A DNA stretch of 64,000 nucleotides from Oscarella lobularis. Lineage: Eukaryota; Porifera; Homoscleromorpha; Homosclerophorida; Oscarellidae. The stretch covers positions 558,001 through 622,000 of the forward strand of contig NC_089176.1 of assembly GCF_947507565.1 (NCBI RefSeq), written 5' to 3'. The number at the start of each line of letters is the position of its first letter. Within the stretch, counting starts at the first letter, position 1. Under the pieces are notes generated by a model. The model ran no database searches, was not told where the DNA came from, and saw nothing but the letters and a program-made list of their open reading frames with translations. Made by a program: the position numbers and the translations under genes. Positions 42,401 through 54,459 of the stretch are shown here, piece after piece.

Positions 42401-45356
42401 TGACGAAAAATGGGTGCCTGTTTGCGGCGACTCGTGGACCATGGCAGATGGGGACTTCATCTGCCAGAGTCTTGGATTCCCTCATGCTTTTAGAACATCC
42501 AGTGTCGTAACCGATGAGAGCGGTCTAACCAAGATCGACTGGAAGAACTGCAACGAAACTCAGTCCAACTGCTTATCCAACGTATCAGCGTGTTTGACGA
42601 ATACCAAGGCTGCCGTTGATTGCCGTTAGGATAAGAATTTTTACTTAAAGAACTACACTGAATTAACGGTGTTTTTTCAGGTCGCGTGAGACTTGATGAG
42701 AGCGTAAATGGTTACGATGGGCGAGTCGAAGTTTATTATGACAGTGCTTGGAGGACAATTTGCGGAAATTCCTGGAACATGACAGAGGGTAATGTCGTTT
42801 GTCGTCAGCTGGGATTTCCCAATGCTCTATCAATATCCATGCACTCGCCAAGCGAAGAAAGAAGTGCATTAGGAGCTATCAACTGTGAAGACGGCGATAG
42901 CACTATATTTGATTGCAGTCTTATGACAGAAAATGATGGCCAATGTAATCAAAATGCTGGAGTCATTTGCAGTAATTTTAATCTTTATAAACCGCTTGTT
43001 TCTTGCATTTATATATCGTTATAGATCCTGTGAGATTGCAGAAAGGACCGTACTCTCACAAAGGTCGAATAGAGATCTACCACGGCGGAAAGTGGAACCG
43101 AATTTCAAGTATTTCGTGGACACTGTCGGACGCCGACGCCGTCTGTCAACATTTAGGCTTTCCCAGTGCTAACAAAGTCCTAAAGTTTAAACGCTCATCA
43201 AAATTACTACCTCTAATCAACGCGACGTCGTGCCGCAGCCGAAACAGCAAAAAGTTCACTTGTTTGTTCAGCGCTTTGGCAAAAACAGAATCAGGCGACG
43301 AAGAGGCTGGAGTAGCATGCAGTAAGACGTTGGCGAAATAGCTTATATATATATGTTACATATAAAATCTTTGTAGGTCAAATCAGAAGAGTGGAACTAC
43401 ACGCTTCCTCAAAAGTAGAAATTTTTTACGACGACGCTTGGCACGTTGCATGCAACACGTCGTGGAACTTAAAGACAGCTACTTTCGTGTGTCAAAAGTT
43501 GGGCTTTGAAGACTTGCACGTGGTGCAGGCAAAAAAGACGCAAGTTGGAATTTACAACGTTTCCTGTAAAGGCGGCAACAATACGAACATGTTGCTATGT
43601 CCATTTTCGAGCTGGATAAAGCTCGAAACCTCAGAGGAGCATTTACATGTACATTGTAAGTTGGTGTACGAGAGCATAATTTTGGGTTTTTGTTATAATT
43701 ACCCCTTGTTCTTTAGCGTCATCTCTGTGGCCTAAAATTGTAGCTCCACTCCTAGTTTCAATATTTGTACTGGCTGTTTGGTTTTTCCTGCGGCAACGTC
43801 GTAAAAAACGACAGCGGCGGCTAAGAACTCATTTGACACTTAGTTCGTATCAGCCGCCAAAAATTGAGTCAAAATATTTCGGACATGTTCGCGATAAATG
43901 GGAAGTTTCGCCACAGAATTTAGTATTATTGGAAAAACTGGGAGAGGGCTATTTTGGCATTGTGCTAAAAGGTCGAGTGAAGTCAGAACCCTGTTCGTTC
44001 AAGTCTGTATATTCCAAGAGGAAAAGTGGGAGATCTCCATATTCCGAGGCTAATAAAAGGGCCGTCGTTGCTTGCAAAATGTTGAAGGGTAGGTAATAAA
44101 AAAACCAAAGATGAATTAGCTATAAAGGCCTCTTCTCAGAATGCGGTACATTTCTCGAGCAACGAGAACTGCTCAAGGAGATAGCTCTTATGAAGAAAAT
44201 TGGCCAGCATAAGCATATCGTCAGTCTTCTGGGATGCATTACCGTGTGCAATCCAGTCTGCCTCATTGTGGAGTACTGTTCCGGCGGCAATTTGCTTGCC
44301 TACTTGAGAAAATGTCAATTCGTTGTAAACTTAGTCATGAACTAAATTTTTCTATAGTAACACTTGTCTTCTGGACAGAGTAATGCTAAACAAGAAGAAT
44401 TCGAAATGAATAAGAACGAGGCAAAAGGGTATATGAGTCAGAAGGATTTTCTGTCCTTTTCATGGCAGATAGCGTCAGGAATGGTAAATGGAAACTGCGT
44501 CGCCTACCTAACCTAATCTTATTGGATCTCTGTAAGGAATATCTTGCGGCTAAAGACTTTGTTCATCGTGACCTGGCCAGTCGAAATGTCCTCATCACCG
44601 GCGATAAGATGCTAAAGGTCTCTGACTTTGGCCTGACAAGAGCAGTCTACTCTGACGGAATCTACACTCAAAAAAACGCATCGCTTCTTCCAATCCGCTG
44701 GATGGCAATCGAAGCCATCAGAAATCACGAGTTTACCGAACTCACTGACGTGTAAGTCGACGATACTTCTACTGTAGTGGATCTGTTTCCGTTGATGAGG
44801 ATTGTTTAGGTGGTCGTTTGGCGTGACTATGTGGGAAATTTGCACTTTGGGTGAGTAAATCCAATGAATGAGCGAGAGCACTCACGATGTGCGAATTTCT
44901 CTGTGATACGTACAGGAGCATTTCCGTACACGGCAGTTCCAACTTCGACACTTCTCGGCGAACTCATAAAGGGACATCGTTTGGAAAAGCCCGAATACTG
45001 CACAGATAAACTGTACGCCTTTGGTATCTAAAAAAAACACTTCTATATTCCGCGTGCATCTATCTAGATACGAGCTCATGGAGCAATGCTGGAGAGAAGA
45101 ATCGGAGAAGCGACCCCCATTTCAGTCTCTCGCTGAACAGCTTTCTACACTACTCGAATACGAGCACCCAGGTAAATACGTAGATCTCGAATGCGCGGTT
45201 GAAGAGGACAGAAATCGTGATGATGGCACTTTCGGGATCCAAAATGTAAACGATGAAAGTGTTCCGTTGGGAATTCCGAGGAAAGAACTTGAAATGAAAG
45301 CCGAAGTCGTTGCAAACGCAAACGAGTATACTTTTCGTCAAATATCTGATGTGTAA
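39497..45356 (+). CDS. Receptor tyrosine kinase with eleven SRCR domains
   Basis: About 1497 aa in 19 exons: 39497-39539, 39699-39986, 40329-40518, 40571-40620, 40674-40964, 41017-41307, 41358-41651, 41700-41999, 42049-42624, 42681-42971, 43025-43321, 43377-43655, 43717-44088, 44140-44324, 44379-44483, 44537-44751, 44810-44850, 44916-45012, 45068-45356. A signal peptide (MMKSSFFLLLTTVFS) precedes eleven SRCR domains, mostly one per exon in phase 1 (pattern RLSGG..GRVEVY..GEWGTVC..VVCRQLGFP..CPSDGW..DVGVDCG). TM KIVAPLLVSIFVLAVWFFL (about 1070-1090) and a basic stop follow. The kinase has LGEGYFGIV, VVACKMLK, the tyrosine-kinase loop HRDLASRN, DFGLTR, activation-loop YSDGIY, PIRWMAIEAI (APE is AIE), VWSFGVTMWEI and LYELMEQCW. 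All catalytic residues are present, so it should be active. Tail ends NEYTFRQISDV. Ligand unknown. Confidence 0.93.
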
Positions 45357-45962
45357 AGGCATATGAGGTGGGGCGCCAAGCCATATTGTGCGCAGGGAGG
45401 TCAATAAAAGAGGTGGTTCCCGAAATTGGGGGCCCCCGTTTGTATTTACCTTTAAATCATCGTCGCTCGTCCGCCCCTTTTGTCTGTACGTCCGTCCGTA
45501 ACATACTAGTACATGTAGAATCAGCGATCGGCGAGAGAAACTCCCCGACGTCAGAGGCTCGATCTCACGCCGGGACTTCCACAAGCGCGCGCGAATGGGG
45601 AGATCAGAGCGCGCCGATCAAAGCACGGCACAGATAATGGTCACAAAACTACGAATAACAGTACAATGCTCCCCCGAAAGTATAATGTAGAGCGCAGGCT
45701 ACGTGTGCCGACTAAATATACTAAATATCCGACGTGGCAGTTGGATTTGGTGAATTGGTAGCAGCAATGCTTTCTTCGTAAATTGCATTCTCCGAACTTC
45801 GTTGGCTTTTTCTGAAAAAGAGATATGGGTAGGCAAAGCGCATTACTAAACGTTATAGTACGCTCGTGGAATGTAATAGAGTGCGTTCTCACTGGCCCTT
45901 CTCGACCCCGAGTCACTATATACAAAGAAGCTTACTCATTGCACATTGTAGTTTATTGTCTT
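45357..45962. other. Convergent intergenic region
   Basis: 606 bp between the kinase stop and the MAM receptor stop. AATAAA at 45402 suits the kinase poly(A) signal. There is a GGGGGCCCCC palindrome near 45430. No gene supported. Confidence 0.5.
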
Positions 45963-48900
45963 TTAGCTTAAATACCGCTGATATGGCTCCGCGTACACGG
46001 TCTCTTCAAGAGGCTTAGATACAGAATCGAAGCTCGTTTGCCTGTTATCCAGAGTATACCCACTTTTTTTTAGAAAATCAATAACTGACCTGTCAAAAAG
46101 AGGATTTCGGTACGTCACGTTTACAGTCATGTCGTCGTCGTCTTTTTTGTCCTTTCTGTGCAAAATCAATTTAAAAGCTTCAATATTTCTTATTCGTAGC
46201 GATCTTTCCTACCCTTTGCCTTTGGGTGAGGTGGCTGCAGGCTTTGGTTCGGCGTAGATCGCCTCCGACGCCTCGCCTTGCCGTTGTCTATAATAGTGAT
46301 TTATAGACATCTTGCTTGTTCAGTAGTAGGTACGGTGCCTAACCTGACACCGTCGTAATCGTTAGTCGTTCCAGAGGCCGTTGAAACTTTGGGCATCCAC
46401 CTGTACCAAAGCGTCGATCATGTAACCGAACAAAGCTAGTTTGGTCGTCTACCTGATCTTTTTCTTCCTCATGTAGAGTACTATCACTATGACTACCGCA
46501 GCAATCGATACCAACAAAACAGCTCCGATTGCTCCGCCTATAATGGCTGGATTGCTCTTGCTCGTCTCTGTTCCGCCATTAATGGTTGGGTTGCTCGTCT
46601 CTGTTCCACCAATAATAGGAGAGTTGCTCTTGCTCGTCTCTGTTCCACCAATAATAGGCGAGTTGCTCTTGCTCGTCTCTGCTGATGCTGGCATAGTTGC
46701 CGTTTGTGCTTGTGTTGTTGTTTGGAAATCCGTCGCTTGTGCTTGTGTTGTTGTTTGGAAATCCGTCGCTTGTGCTTGTGTTGTTGTTTGGAAATCCGTC
46801 GCTTGTGCTTGTGTTGTTGTTTGGAAATCCGTCGCTTGTGCTTGTGTTGTTGTTTGGAAATCCGTCGCTTGTGTTGTTTCTACAGGCGGCAAAGGGAGCT
46901 CAATTAGTACGACTATGCGAGGCTTGTATGTATGTGATTTTTTTCTGTTTTGCGTTTGCTATTACGACTGTCTCCCCTTAAACCTACCTCTGCATTCGTC
47001 ACTGTAACTGTATCCAACGTCGTCCAGTGCAATTACGGATGACGTTGTTCTTGTAAAGCCTCGAAATTCAACTCGCGTTGTCACCCCTGGAGCCTTCGCA
47101 TTCAGTGTCGCATCTCCTTCTTGCCACTCGTTTCCACTCGCTGCGTTGGTCATATTCCACAATGTTTTCATCTCTTTGCCGTCTATAACTTCAACTACCG
47201 CCAACCAGGCAACAGGAGTAAGATCGTTCGCAACGATTCTGTACCAGAACTTAATGCCACACGGCTTCATGGTTCCTCCCAAAGGAATTCCGGTCAAAAC
47301 AGCCAATTTATTACCTTTACCTCTTTGTAAAGCCATGTAGGCGTAGTGACCTTTTGACGAATTTTTCGTGTGGTCCAGTGCTAATTGCCTGACATCACCC
47401 GGAGCAAGACCATTCCAGCGTATCCACGTAGAATTCATTGACCTGCTAGTAGACGCAACCCAATCGCAGAAAGACCTTTCAAATGAACACGGCTGTTTAT
47501 CTACAAAAAAAGGAACCTAGAAATGTGTATATGCAATCATTCTTCATTTACCTGGGCAAGGGGTTAGTTCAATGTCATCAAAAGCCAAGGAGAAATCTTC
47601 GTCAGTCGAACGAGTGACTTCAATCTCTAACTTTCTGACCGGGTTTATAAATGCCAATTCTTCGTACGTCCACCGCCTTGCTGATGTCCAAAACGCGATT
47701 GTTTGACTTCCGTCTGGCTCCTTTATTGACACGCGAACCTTGCCTCGAGCTATATAGACCCAACCTCGGACTCCGCACGATTTCGACGAAAGCCTGCTCG
47801 ACAACGCCAGTCCAGCAGCAGCAGTTTTATTCGACGACGTCGTTGAATCGGCCAGAAGAAAATAGCCTTGTTGATTTAGTCCGACCGTGTGGTCTAGTGG
47901 GGGACAGGCTTGAGACTGTAAACAGGGAGCGGACTTTTTCCAGCCAACAGGAAGTCCTGCATCAATCCATATGCTACTGCCTTTGCCCTCAAAAGAGGAA
48001 TCTAAAAAGCGCGTATTAATGAACTAAAAGCATTTCTCAAAAACGGTTACAGGTGCAGGGAAGATACTGGAGACTGTGTAGGGTGATGACGCCCATCTCT
48101 TTTCCTTCTCTCTCCGCGAAAATGGCAACAGACACAGGAAAAACGTCGAAGAAGACTTCTTTCTGAAAACGTCGTCCGCTGCCTGCCGTCACAAAGCTAG
48201 AAACGACGCTTCCATTGGGATGAATCACGTTGACTCTTAGACTGCTAAATATCAAGCTGGAATCAAGTTCGTATACGAGTCTCAAAGAGCAGATATTGTC
48301 GCCAGAGTATATCAGTCTACTTTCTAACTGAACAGTGTGCTGGTCTGACGGTATGTCGGACGACGTAAACTCAGCTACGAGTTTGTTCTGGGCGAGATTG
48401 TTTGGGTCTTGTTGAAGGCGCCATGACAGAATGTTGATTGGTAACGGCCAATTTCTTTCTGCGTAATTCCAAGAGCATGTTCCAGAAGAGAACGTGCAAG
48501 GATCCATGTCTAGGAAAAAAATGACTTTCAGTTAAGATATCATAGAGATAGGAATGCAAAGATTTATTACTTGGACAAGACAGATATTCGACGTCGTCCA
48601 AGGCTACTCTTGCGTTTGAATTGACATCAAAGTTGCCTTGAATTACAAATCTCCACTGAGGTGAAGGAGGAGAATTGAGAGACCCCATTTCTATTGGATG
48701 CCAGTTGTTTGTTTGAATGCTTGAGACGTTCTCGAATCTCTTAATGGTATTGTTCTGCTTGTCGACGATAAAAAGACTGAGAGAGTCGCTCGACTTGACA
48801 TTATACATGTAGAGGACAAATTTGACAAAACACACATTATCGTCCTCATTGACGGTTTGACTGACGAGCTGCGCTACCTTTCCTCTACTAGACCATCCAT

Positions 48901-49711
48901 CAACAAAGACGTATCTGCCTTGGCTCGACATAGTCGTGTGATCGATTGCTGGACGATAGGGCGACAAAGGGCTAATCTTCCAAAGAACCTTTTTTGAACT
49001 CTGCTGTACTTCAGTTGACCAGGAGCAAAAATTTCCTTCAAAGGTACACCCTAAAAACACGTAAATTCATGGAACAACGGAACGTTAATACAATATCTTA
49101 CATCTACAGGAGAGAAACTGGACATCATCGACAGCGGCTTCTCCTCCATAATTTGTGCTATATGACATGACAAACAAAACGTTAGAGGGTTCAACGATCT
49201 CGAGGGACACTAAAGTCGTCGTCCACTCCAGATAGCTTGGTTTCATCTTAGCAATCGTTGTTCGAGACGGATACAGCTGCACTTCTAATTGTCCGTGATA
49301 ATCGACTGAGTAGGCAAATCGTAGTCCGCAGATGTTGTCCGACGGCTGAATTAGAACGCTTTCCAGCTCGCTCGCCCATCCGGTGGAGGAGGGTCCCACC
49401 GTCCCGAAGTACCGCCCCTTTCCTGAGATTTCGAACGTGTGGTCTCCGTACGGATCTAGCCAGTTTATAAGGCTGGATCCCGTTTTCCAGTCGTGGTTTC
49501 GAGAACCGTTCGGTTGCCAGCCGCACGTACTCGTTTCAAAAGTGCAATTGGCCAAGTCTAAGAAAAGATGTGATACTGACTGCGTGTCCGAGGGAATATG
49601 ATTTCGATGTGCTTCTGACTAATATACAGTACCGATTAGAGCGCGAGCTGGTGCAATCATGAAGAACAAAACCAATATAGCAACGCCGCCATGACGTCCG
49701 TAACACGCCAT
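45963..49711 (-). CDS. Five-MAM-domain receptor with tyrosine-motif tail
   Basis: Type I membrane protein, about 1073 aa, exons 49711-49633, 49557-49102, 49050-48571, 48509-48051, 48001-47552, 47500-46988, 46912-46453, 46400-46344, 46287-46213, 46155-45963. A signal peptide (ILVLFFMIAPARA) precedes five MAM or MAM-like domains, one per exon (CTFETSTCGW..DDVQFLSC; CTFEGNFCSW..DDVEYLSC; CTFSSGTCSW; SFEGKGSSIW; CSFERSFCDW..DDVGYSY). The third and fourth are divergent. Then a Thr/Gln-rich stalk of five 11-residue repeats, Ser/Asn/Gly repeats, TM (AVLLVSIAAVVIVIVLYM, about 935-955) and a tail of about 115 residues with AIYAEPKP, TVYAEPYQRYLS and VTYRNPLF. These Tyr motifs could be phosphorylated and bind SH2/PTB domains (inference). 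It is tail-to-tail with a receptor tyrosine kinase. MAM domains mediate homophilic adhesion in RPTPs and meprins. Confidence 0.9.
46702..46866 (-). repeat. 33-bp coding minisatellite, five units
   Basis: Five consecutive, almost identical 33-bp units encode ATDFQTTTQAQ repeats in the MAM-receptor stalk, a likely O-glycosylated spacer. Near-identity at the DNA level implies recent expansion or conversion. Confidence 0.95.
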
Positions 49712-50221
49712 ATCTGCGTGCCCTTTTTGTCGTGTCAATTGGCGCAACTTAAACTGCTGTATACCAAGATTGATTTTTGAACGCTTTTCTGAAAGGCCAC
49801 GCCTCTTTTACGCGTGGATATCAACGGAGAAGGGAAGTGAGTCACTCAGACGGCGAGTTAATTAGCCTGAGCACGTGGCCTGGTACGAGGCGAGTACACA
49901 AGTCTGTCTCGTTTTCGACAGGCCTGCAGGAACAGGAACGTGCACCAACGACGACCATAGTCTACTACACACAGCATATTTATGGTCATAAGCGGTGAGC
50001 ACACCAGAGATTTGTGTCGGCTACTCAGTGACGGTTTTCCCTGGTAGACTAAAGCACAGCCTATTTATCTAGAGTAACAAGACTCAACGGCAGACCAGTA
50101 CTTTTACCTGTTCTTTCTTGATACGGGACTCGACCTACGGGCCTCTTCAGCACATCAACCGTCCGATTCCGTGAATGTCGTACGCCAACCTTTCCTTTTT
50201 GCACTGTTTTATTGCTAGTAG
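49712..50221. other. Divergent intergenic region
   Basis: 510 bp between the MAM receptor start and the first certain exon of selenocysteine lyase. A short 5' coding exon of the lyase with its ATG should lie here; ATGGTCATAAGC at 49983 is one candidate but does not join in phase, so I leave it unassigned. Confidence 0.4.
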
Positions 50222-51982
50222 CTATTTGAAAGGCGCGAACGCAAGGTGTACCTCGACTGCAACGCTACAACGCCTCTGGCAGAGGACGTTCTTCGTGCAA
50301 TCTACAGTGCATTAGCCGATTGCTGGGCTAATCCGAGCAGTTCACACAACGAAGGTTGTGAAAAATGAATTAACTTTCTATGTCTAATGCATTGACAGGT
50401 AAAAAGGCCAAGGTTGTTATTGACAATGCAAGACACTGGGTGTCAAAGATGATCAATTCTACAGAGAGAGGTTCTAATGAAAAATAGTCTCAGATGAACC
50501 ACGTTGATGATTACAATTTTACTCTTTTTTTTCAGACGTCATCTTTACGTCTGGAGGGACCGAGTCTAATAACCTGGCTATTCATTCGGCTGTTGAGTAC
50601 TACTCCAGCTCAAGGGACTTTGGTCGCCTGCCGCACGTTGTCACTACTAATCTTGAACACGATTCAGTTGCCTTATGTGTACAAGCACTAAAGCAAAAGG
50701 GCTGTATAGGTATGGAATTCGTTCGTGCGCGTTCTTTAGTCAAATGTGCATGCAGATTTGTCCGTTGTTTTGGCTTCACACGAGGATGGAACAGTGCACG
50801 CTGAGGATATCGTTGCTGAGCTGAGGTACCCGCCCAGTGGTGGTAGTTCATAGGCGAGATTCTTCATTTCTCTTGTCAGGCCAAATACAGTTCTTGTGTC
50901 CGTAATGATGGCAAATAATGAGACAGGCATCATTCAGGTAATTAGACTATTGCAGTGATAGGCCTTAAAAATTGCTGATGCTCTCTAGCCTGTTTCTGAA
51001 ATTGCTTCTGCAGTGAAAAAATGGTCAACACAGCAAAAGACAAGAATACTGATTCACACAGACGCAGCCCAAGTATGTACACTGTTTCGTTTTCCAGCTG
51101 GCCTCGTCTCGTCTTCTAGGCAATAGGAAAAATTCCTGTTGACGTGGAAGATCTTGGAGTTGATTACCTCACAATAGCTGGTCATAAGGTCAGTCAGTTA
51201 GTCGTGTTGTTTGAATGAAAGATTTTTTGCAGTTCTATGGTCCTCGTACGGGTGCTCTATACGCAAGGAATCCTGGCGTAGATACGCCCATTCATGCCAT
51301 GTTGTACGGAGGGGGACAAGAGAGAAATTTTCGACCGGGGTAATACAATGGAAGCTAATTAAAGAAACGACGTCATTTACGCGTCCAGGACGGAGAATAC
51401 AGGCATGATAGCAGGTCTGGGTAAAGCGGCAGAGTTGGTTTGTAAAAATCTGGACGAGTACTCACGGAAGATGGTCAACAGTCGAGATTATTTAGAGAGC
51501 AACCTCGAGGTGCGTAGCCATAAATGTCGATAGCCTCGTCTTGCATATGTTTTGCGTCAAAAGGAAGCGTTCGAGGGCTCGGTGCAATTTAACGGTCGCT
51601 TTCTGACTTCTCGTCGTTTACCTAACACGTGCAACGTATCTTTTGTAGACTCGAGACTTGGCGGTAAGTTAGATAATTCAATTTTTTCATTTACGTTTTT
51701 GTATTATTATAACTGCAGGTTCTCAAATTTTGGCTTCGCTACAGCACACACTTGCGAGCAATGGATCGGCATGTCACGAAGGGGCAAGCAGGTAAATAGT
51801 AACCACGCTATGTTTTTTCTTTCTTTCAAACTTGCATCAGACCATCACCTATTTTGTCAGCTATTGGAGTTCCAGAAGCCATTGCACTGCGAGCGCTTAG
51901 ACTAAGTACGGGACGCCAAACGACACAGGACGACATTGATTGCGTTGTGGAAGACATCCGAGTTGCGCTTACCAAACAATAG
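50222..51982 (+). CDS. SCLY: Selenocysteine lyase
   Basis: PLP-dependent class V aminotransferase-fold enzyme that splits selenocysteine to alanine and selenide, recycling selenium. Thirteen exons from 50222: -50354, 50399-50470, 50536-50709, 50756-50825, 50880-50937, 50989-51072, 51120-51188, 51233-51339, 51389-51509, 51564-51663, 51719-51791, 51841-51982; the 5' exon with the ATG is not resolved. The sequence runs [51 protein letters not shown], the PLP lysine in [26 protein letters not shown] and [10 protein letters not shown]. The catalytic cysteine is in [13 protein letters not shown]. The Cys loop and C-terminal SxGRxTT region match SCLY rather than mitochondrial NFS1. About 425 visible residues. 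Confidence 0.92.
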
Positions 51983-52072
51983 AGATAAACATTAGTAGAG
52001 CTTTACAAATTATTGAGCCCTATCACGTGATGAATTCCTATGTAGTAAATTTGTTGCCGTAAGAACAGCAAC

Positions 52073-54374
52073 ATGCGTCGTCTCTCGCCTTTCGTCCATC
52101 GAATCCGAGTGTCGAGACAAGTGCGTCGAAGCAGCAGGAGTAGCGTATGCTCTCTCAAACTTCACGAGGTGAAGCAAACGTCTGAAGGACCCGAACTGAA
52201 ACGACATCGAACGATCTAGGTTCTCGTCGAAATGAACGCCGGCCGTTTGAGCTCGGTCGAAATAACGCAGGCGTGCATCGATCAAATGCGACAAAATCGA
52301 CACCTCAACGCGACGATTTCCGAAATTTCGACCGAAATTGCACTCCAGCAAGCTCGCTCCGCGGACGCGAGACGAAAGCAGGGTCAGTCGGCCGTAGATC
52401 GATAGACGAGCGCCTTTTCTCAAGCCCTTCGTCTCGAAGAGTTATTCGTAATTAGCTATTTAATTAATTTAATTAATTAATTAAAATAACGGAGGAAGAC
52501 GACGTTTTAAGGCGGGGCAGAATTAATTAATTAATTAAATTATGACACTTTTGATTGGCACGCAAAAAATGTTGACTTGTGTTTCCTTTCTAGGCTTGCC
52601 TCCACGTCGTCTCGATGGCATTCCTGTTATTGTGAAGGATAATTATGCTGTGGAGCAAATGCCCATGACCTGCGCATCGAACATGCTACGAGGCAAGAGA
52701 CTGATGTCAATTTCTCCTGTTAATAACCACGTTCCCAGACTTCGCTCCATCCTATACTGCCACTGTGGTGCGGCGTTGGCTCGACGAAGGAGCAATTTTG
52801 CTGGGAAAAGCAAACATGGACGAATTTGGAACCGGGTACACAAGCGAAACGGATTATACGTTTCAATTCAATTGATATTTTTTTTCTTGCGCGTGTAGAA
52901 ATGCTGGGTCAAGAAGCTTTTTGGGTCCATCGTTGAATCCGTGGCGACGGAAAGACCTGCCTGGCGAGCCAGTTCCGGGAGGAAGCTCGGGGGGAAGCGT
53001 TGCTGCAGTGGCAGCAAATATGTGCTACGGGTTAGAAATCAACCCGTGGTTTTTTTTTGAACACTCACTTGTCACTTCGTAGGTCTCTCGGGTCAGATAC
53101 CGGTGGTTCCGTTCGTCTGCCCGCCTCGTATTGCGGCATCGTCGGATACCAGCCGTCATATGGCCGAGCGTCGCGATTTGGTCTGGTGCCGCTCGCCAGT
53201 TCACTCGATTGTCCGTCCGTGTTTGCGAGAAGCGTGCAGGATGCAGCTTTACTTGGAGGTTGCTCGTTTGTAATTTGCTTCCGATTGGATTTTTATTTTG
53301 GTATAGATGTCATGTGCGGCCACGATCCGCTGGATGCGACCAGCGTTCGTGGACCTCGTCTCGACACTCTCGCCGCTTTTGCTTCTGTTGATCTAGACGC
53401 CGACTATCCTCTTGAGGGCGTACGGATCGGCATTCCTCAGGTATAGAGCTCTCGTCTTCCAGTGCGTCACTCACATCACCGTTTGAAAACTAGGAACTCT
53501 ACGTCGAGGAATTGAGTGATGACGGTCGTCGACTTTGGATGAAAGCAGCTGATTGGCTTCAGGACGCGGGCGCCGAAGTCGTACCGGTATCGCTACCGTC
53601 TATACCTTTGGCAGTAGCGTGCTACGAAACTGTGTGCTCCGGAGAGGCCTTTTCGAACATGTCGAAATTTAGCGGACTCACGTTTGGTGGGTGTAGTGAG
53701 AGATTGGGATAGGAGTGCCTATATTCCTGATTTTAGTCTACCTACTTTGTTCTTATCTTTAGGAGGTCAACCACTGGTTGCAGATGCATCTTCAACAGCT
53801 TTTGCTCATTGCAGAGAACAACTCCTTGGCAAGCACATGAGAGATCGAATAACTTTCGGAAGTTTTGTCCTGTCAGAAAGGTAGATCATTTTACATTACT
53901 CCAAGACTATGTCAAACTTTTAATTAAATCATTATAGAGGTGACGATAGCGGAAAATTCTTTACGCTGGCTGCCAAAGCTCGTCGGCTAATATATGACGA
54001 TTTCAATAAAGTTCTGCGTAAAGACAAAGGAGTCGACGTCCTTCTATGTCTTTCATCTATCGGTCAAGCGTTCTATGCTGGGACGGATCGTGAAAAAGAA
54101 TCGTCGGACGGAGTCAGTCTAATGCTGACACCAACAAATTTGGCTGGCAAGAACATCATAGTGTACCCTGGTCTCAATTCTCTAATAGAAGAGGCTTTTT
54201 TATATAGGAGCAACTGGTATTTCTATACCATGTGGATTATCATCAAGTGATAAACTTCCAATTGGATTACAGGTCATGGGGAGGCGTTTTGGAGACGAAA
54301 TTATATTTAGGGTATCACGCGTGCTCGAAGCGAAAGCCGGTTTCACCTACTTTCGTAGTCAGGAACTTAATTAA
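52073..54374 (+). CDS. QRSL1: Glutamyl-tRNA(Gln) amidotransferase subunit A, mitochondrial
   Basis: GatA subunit of the GatCAB complex that converts Glu-tRNA(Gln) to Gln-tRNA(Gln) in mitochondria. Eleven exons: 52073-52120, 52220-52382, 52594-52692, 52739-52835, 52899-53030, 53083-53258, 53307-53440, 53494-53686, 53763-53880, 53938-54146, 54208-54374, about 511 aa. The basic N-terminus [16 protein letters not shown] suits a mitochondrial presequence. Amidase-signature catalytic residues are visible: Lys in PVIVKDN, cis-Ser in GGSSGGS, nucleophile Ser in [14 protein letters not shown]. Later blocks are [16 protein letters not shown] and LPIGLQVMG. Two introns have GC donors (52693-52738, GCAAGA; 54147-54207, GCAAGA), each demanded by conserved sequence ([15 protein letters not shown] and [11 protein letters not shown]). 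A TCACGTGA palindrome lies about 50 bp upstream of the ATG. Confidence 0.93.
52455..52545. repeat. TTAATTAA-rich low-complexity sequence in an intron
   Basis: Repeated AATTAATT blocks inside the longest GatA intron (52383-52593), which at 211 nt is about four times the usual intron length in this window. Confidence 0.8.
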
Positions 54375-54459
54375 ATACGTTTTTGATGATTTATTCATTA
54401 TGCATACAAAAAAATTGCTACAAAATCACAGTATCTAAGGAAACGATAAAGCTTGTCAA

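Noticed and set aside
46702-46866. CRISPR-like array
   Set aside because: Units are contiguous with no spacers, and they encode the receptor stalk; no CRISPR array is present in the window.
46489-47007. Plus-strand frame with CVVVWKSVACA repeats
   Set aside because: Antisense of the MAM-receptor stalk minisatellite.
52010-52423. Minus-strand 137-aa open frame
   Set aside because: It is antisense to GatA exon 2, whose plus frame matches the amidase family.
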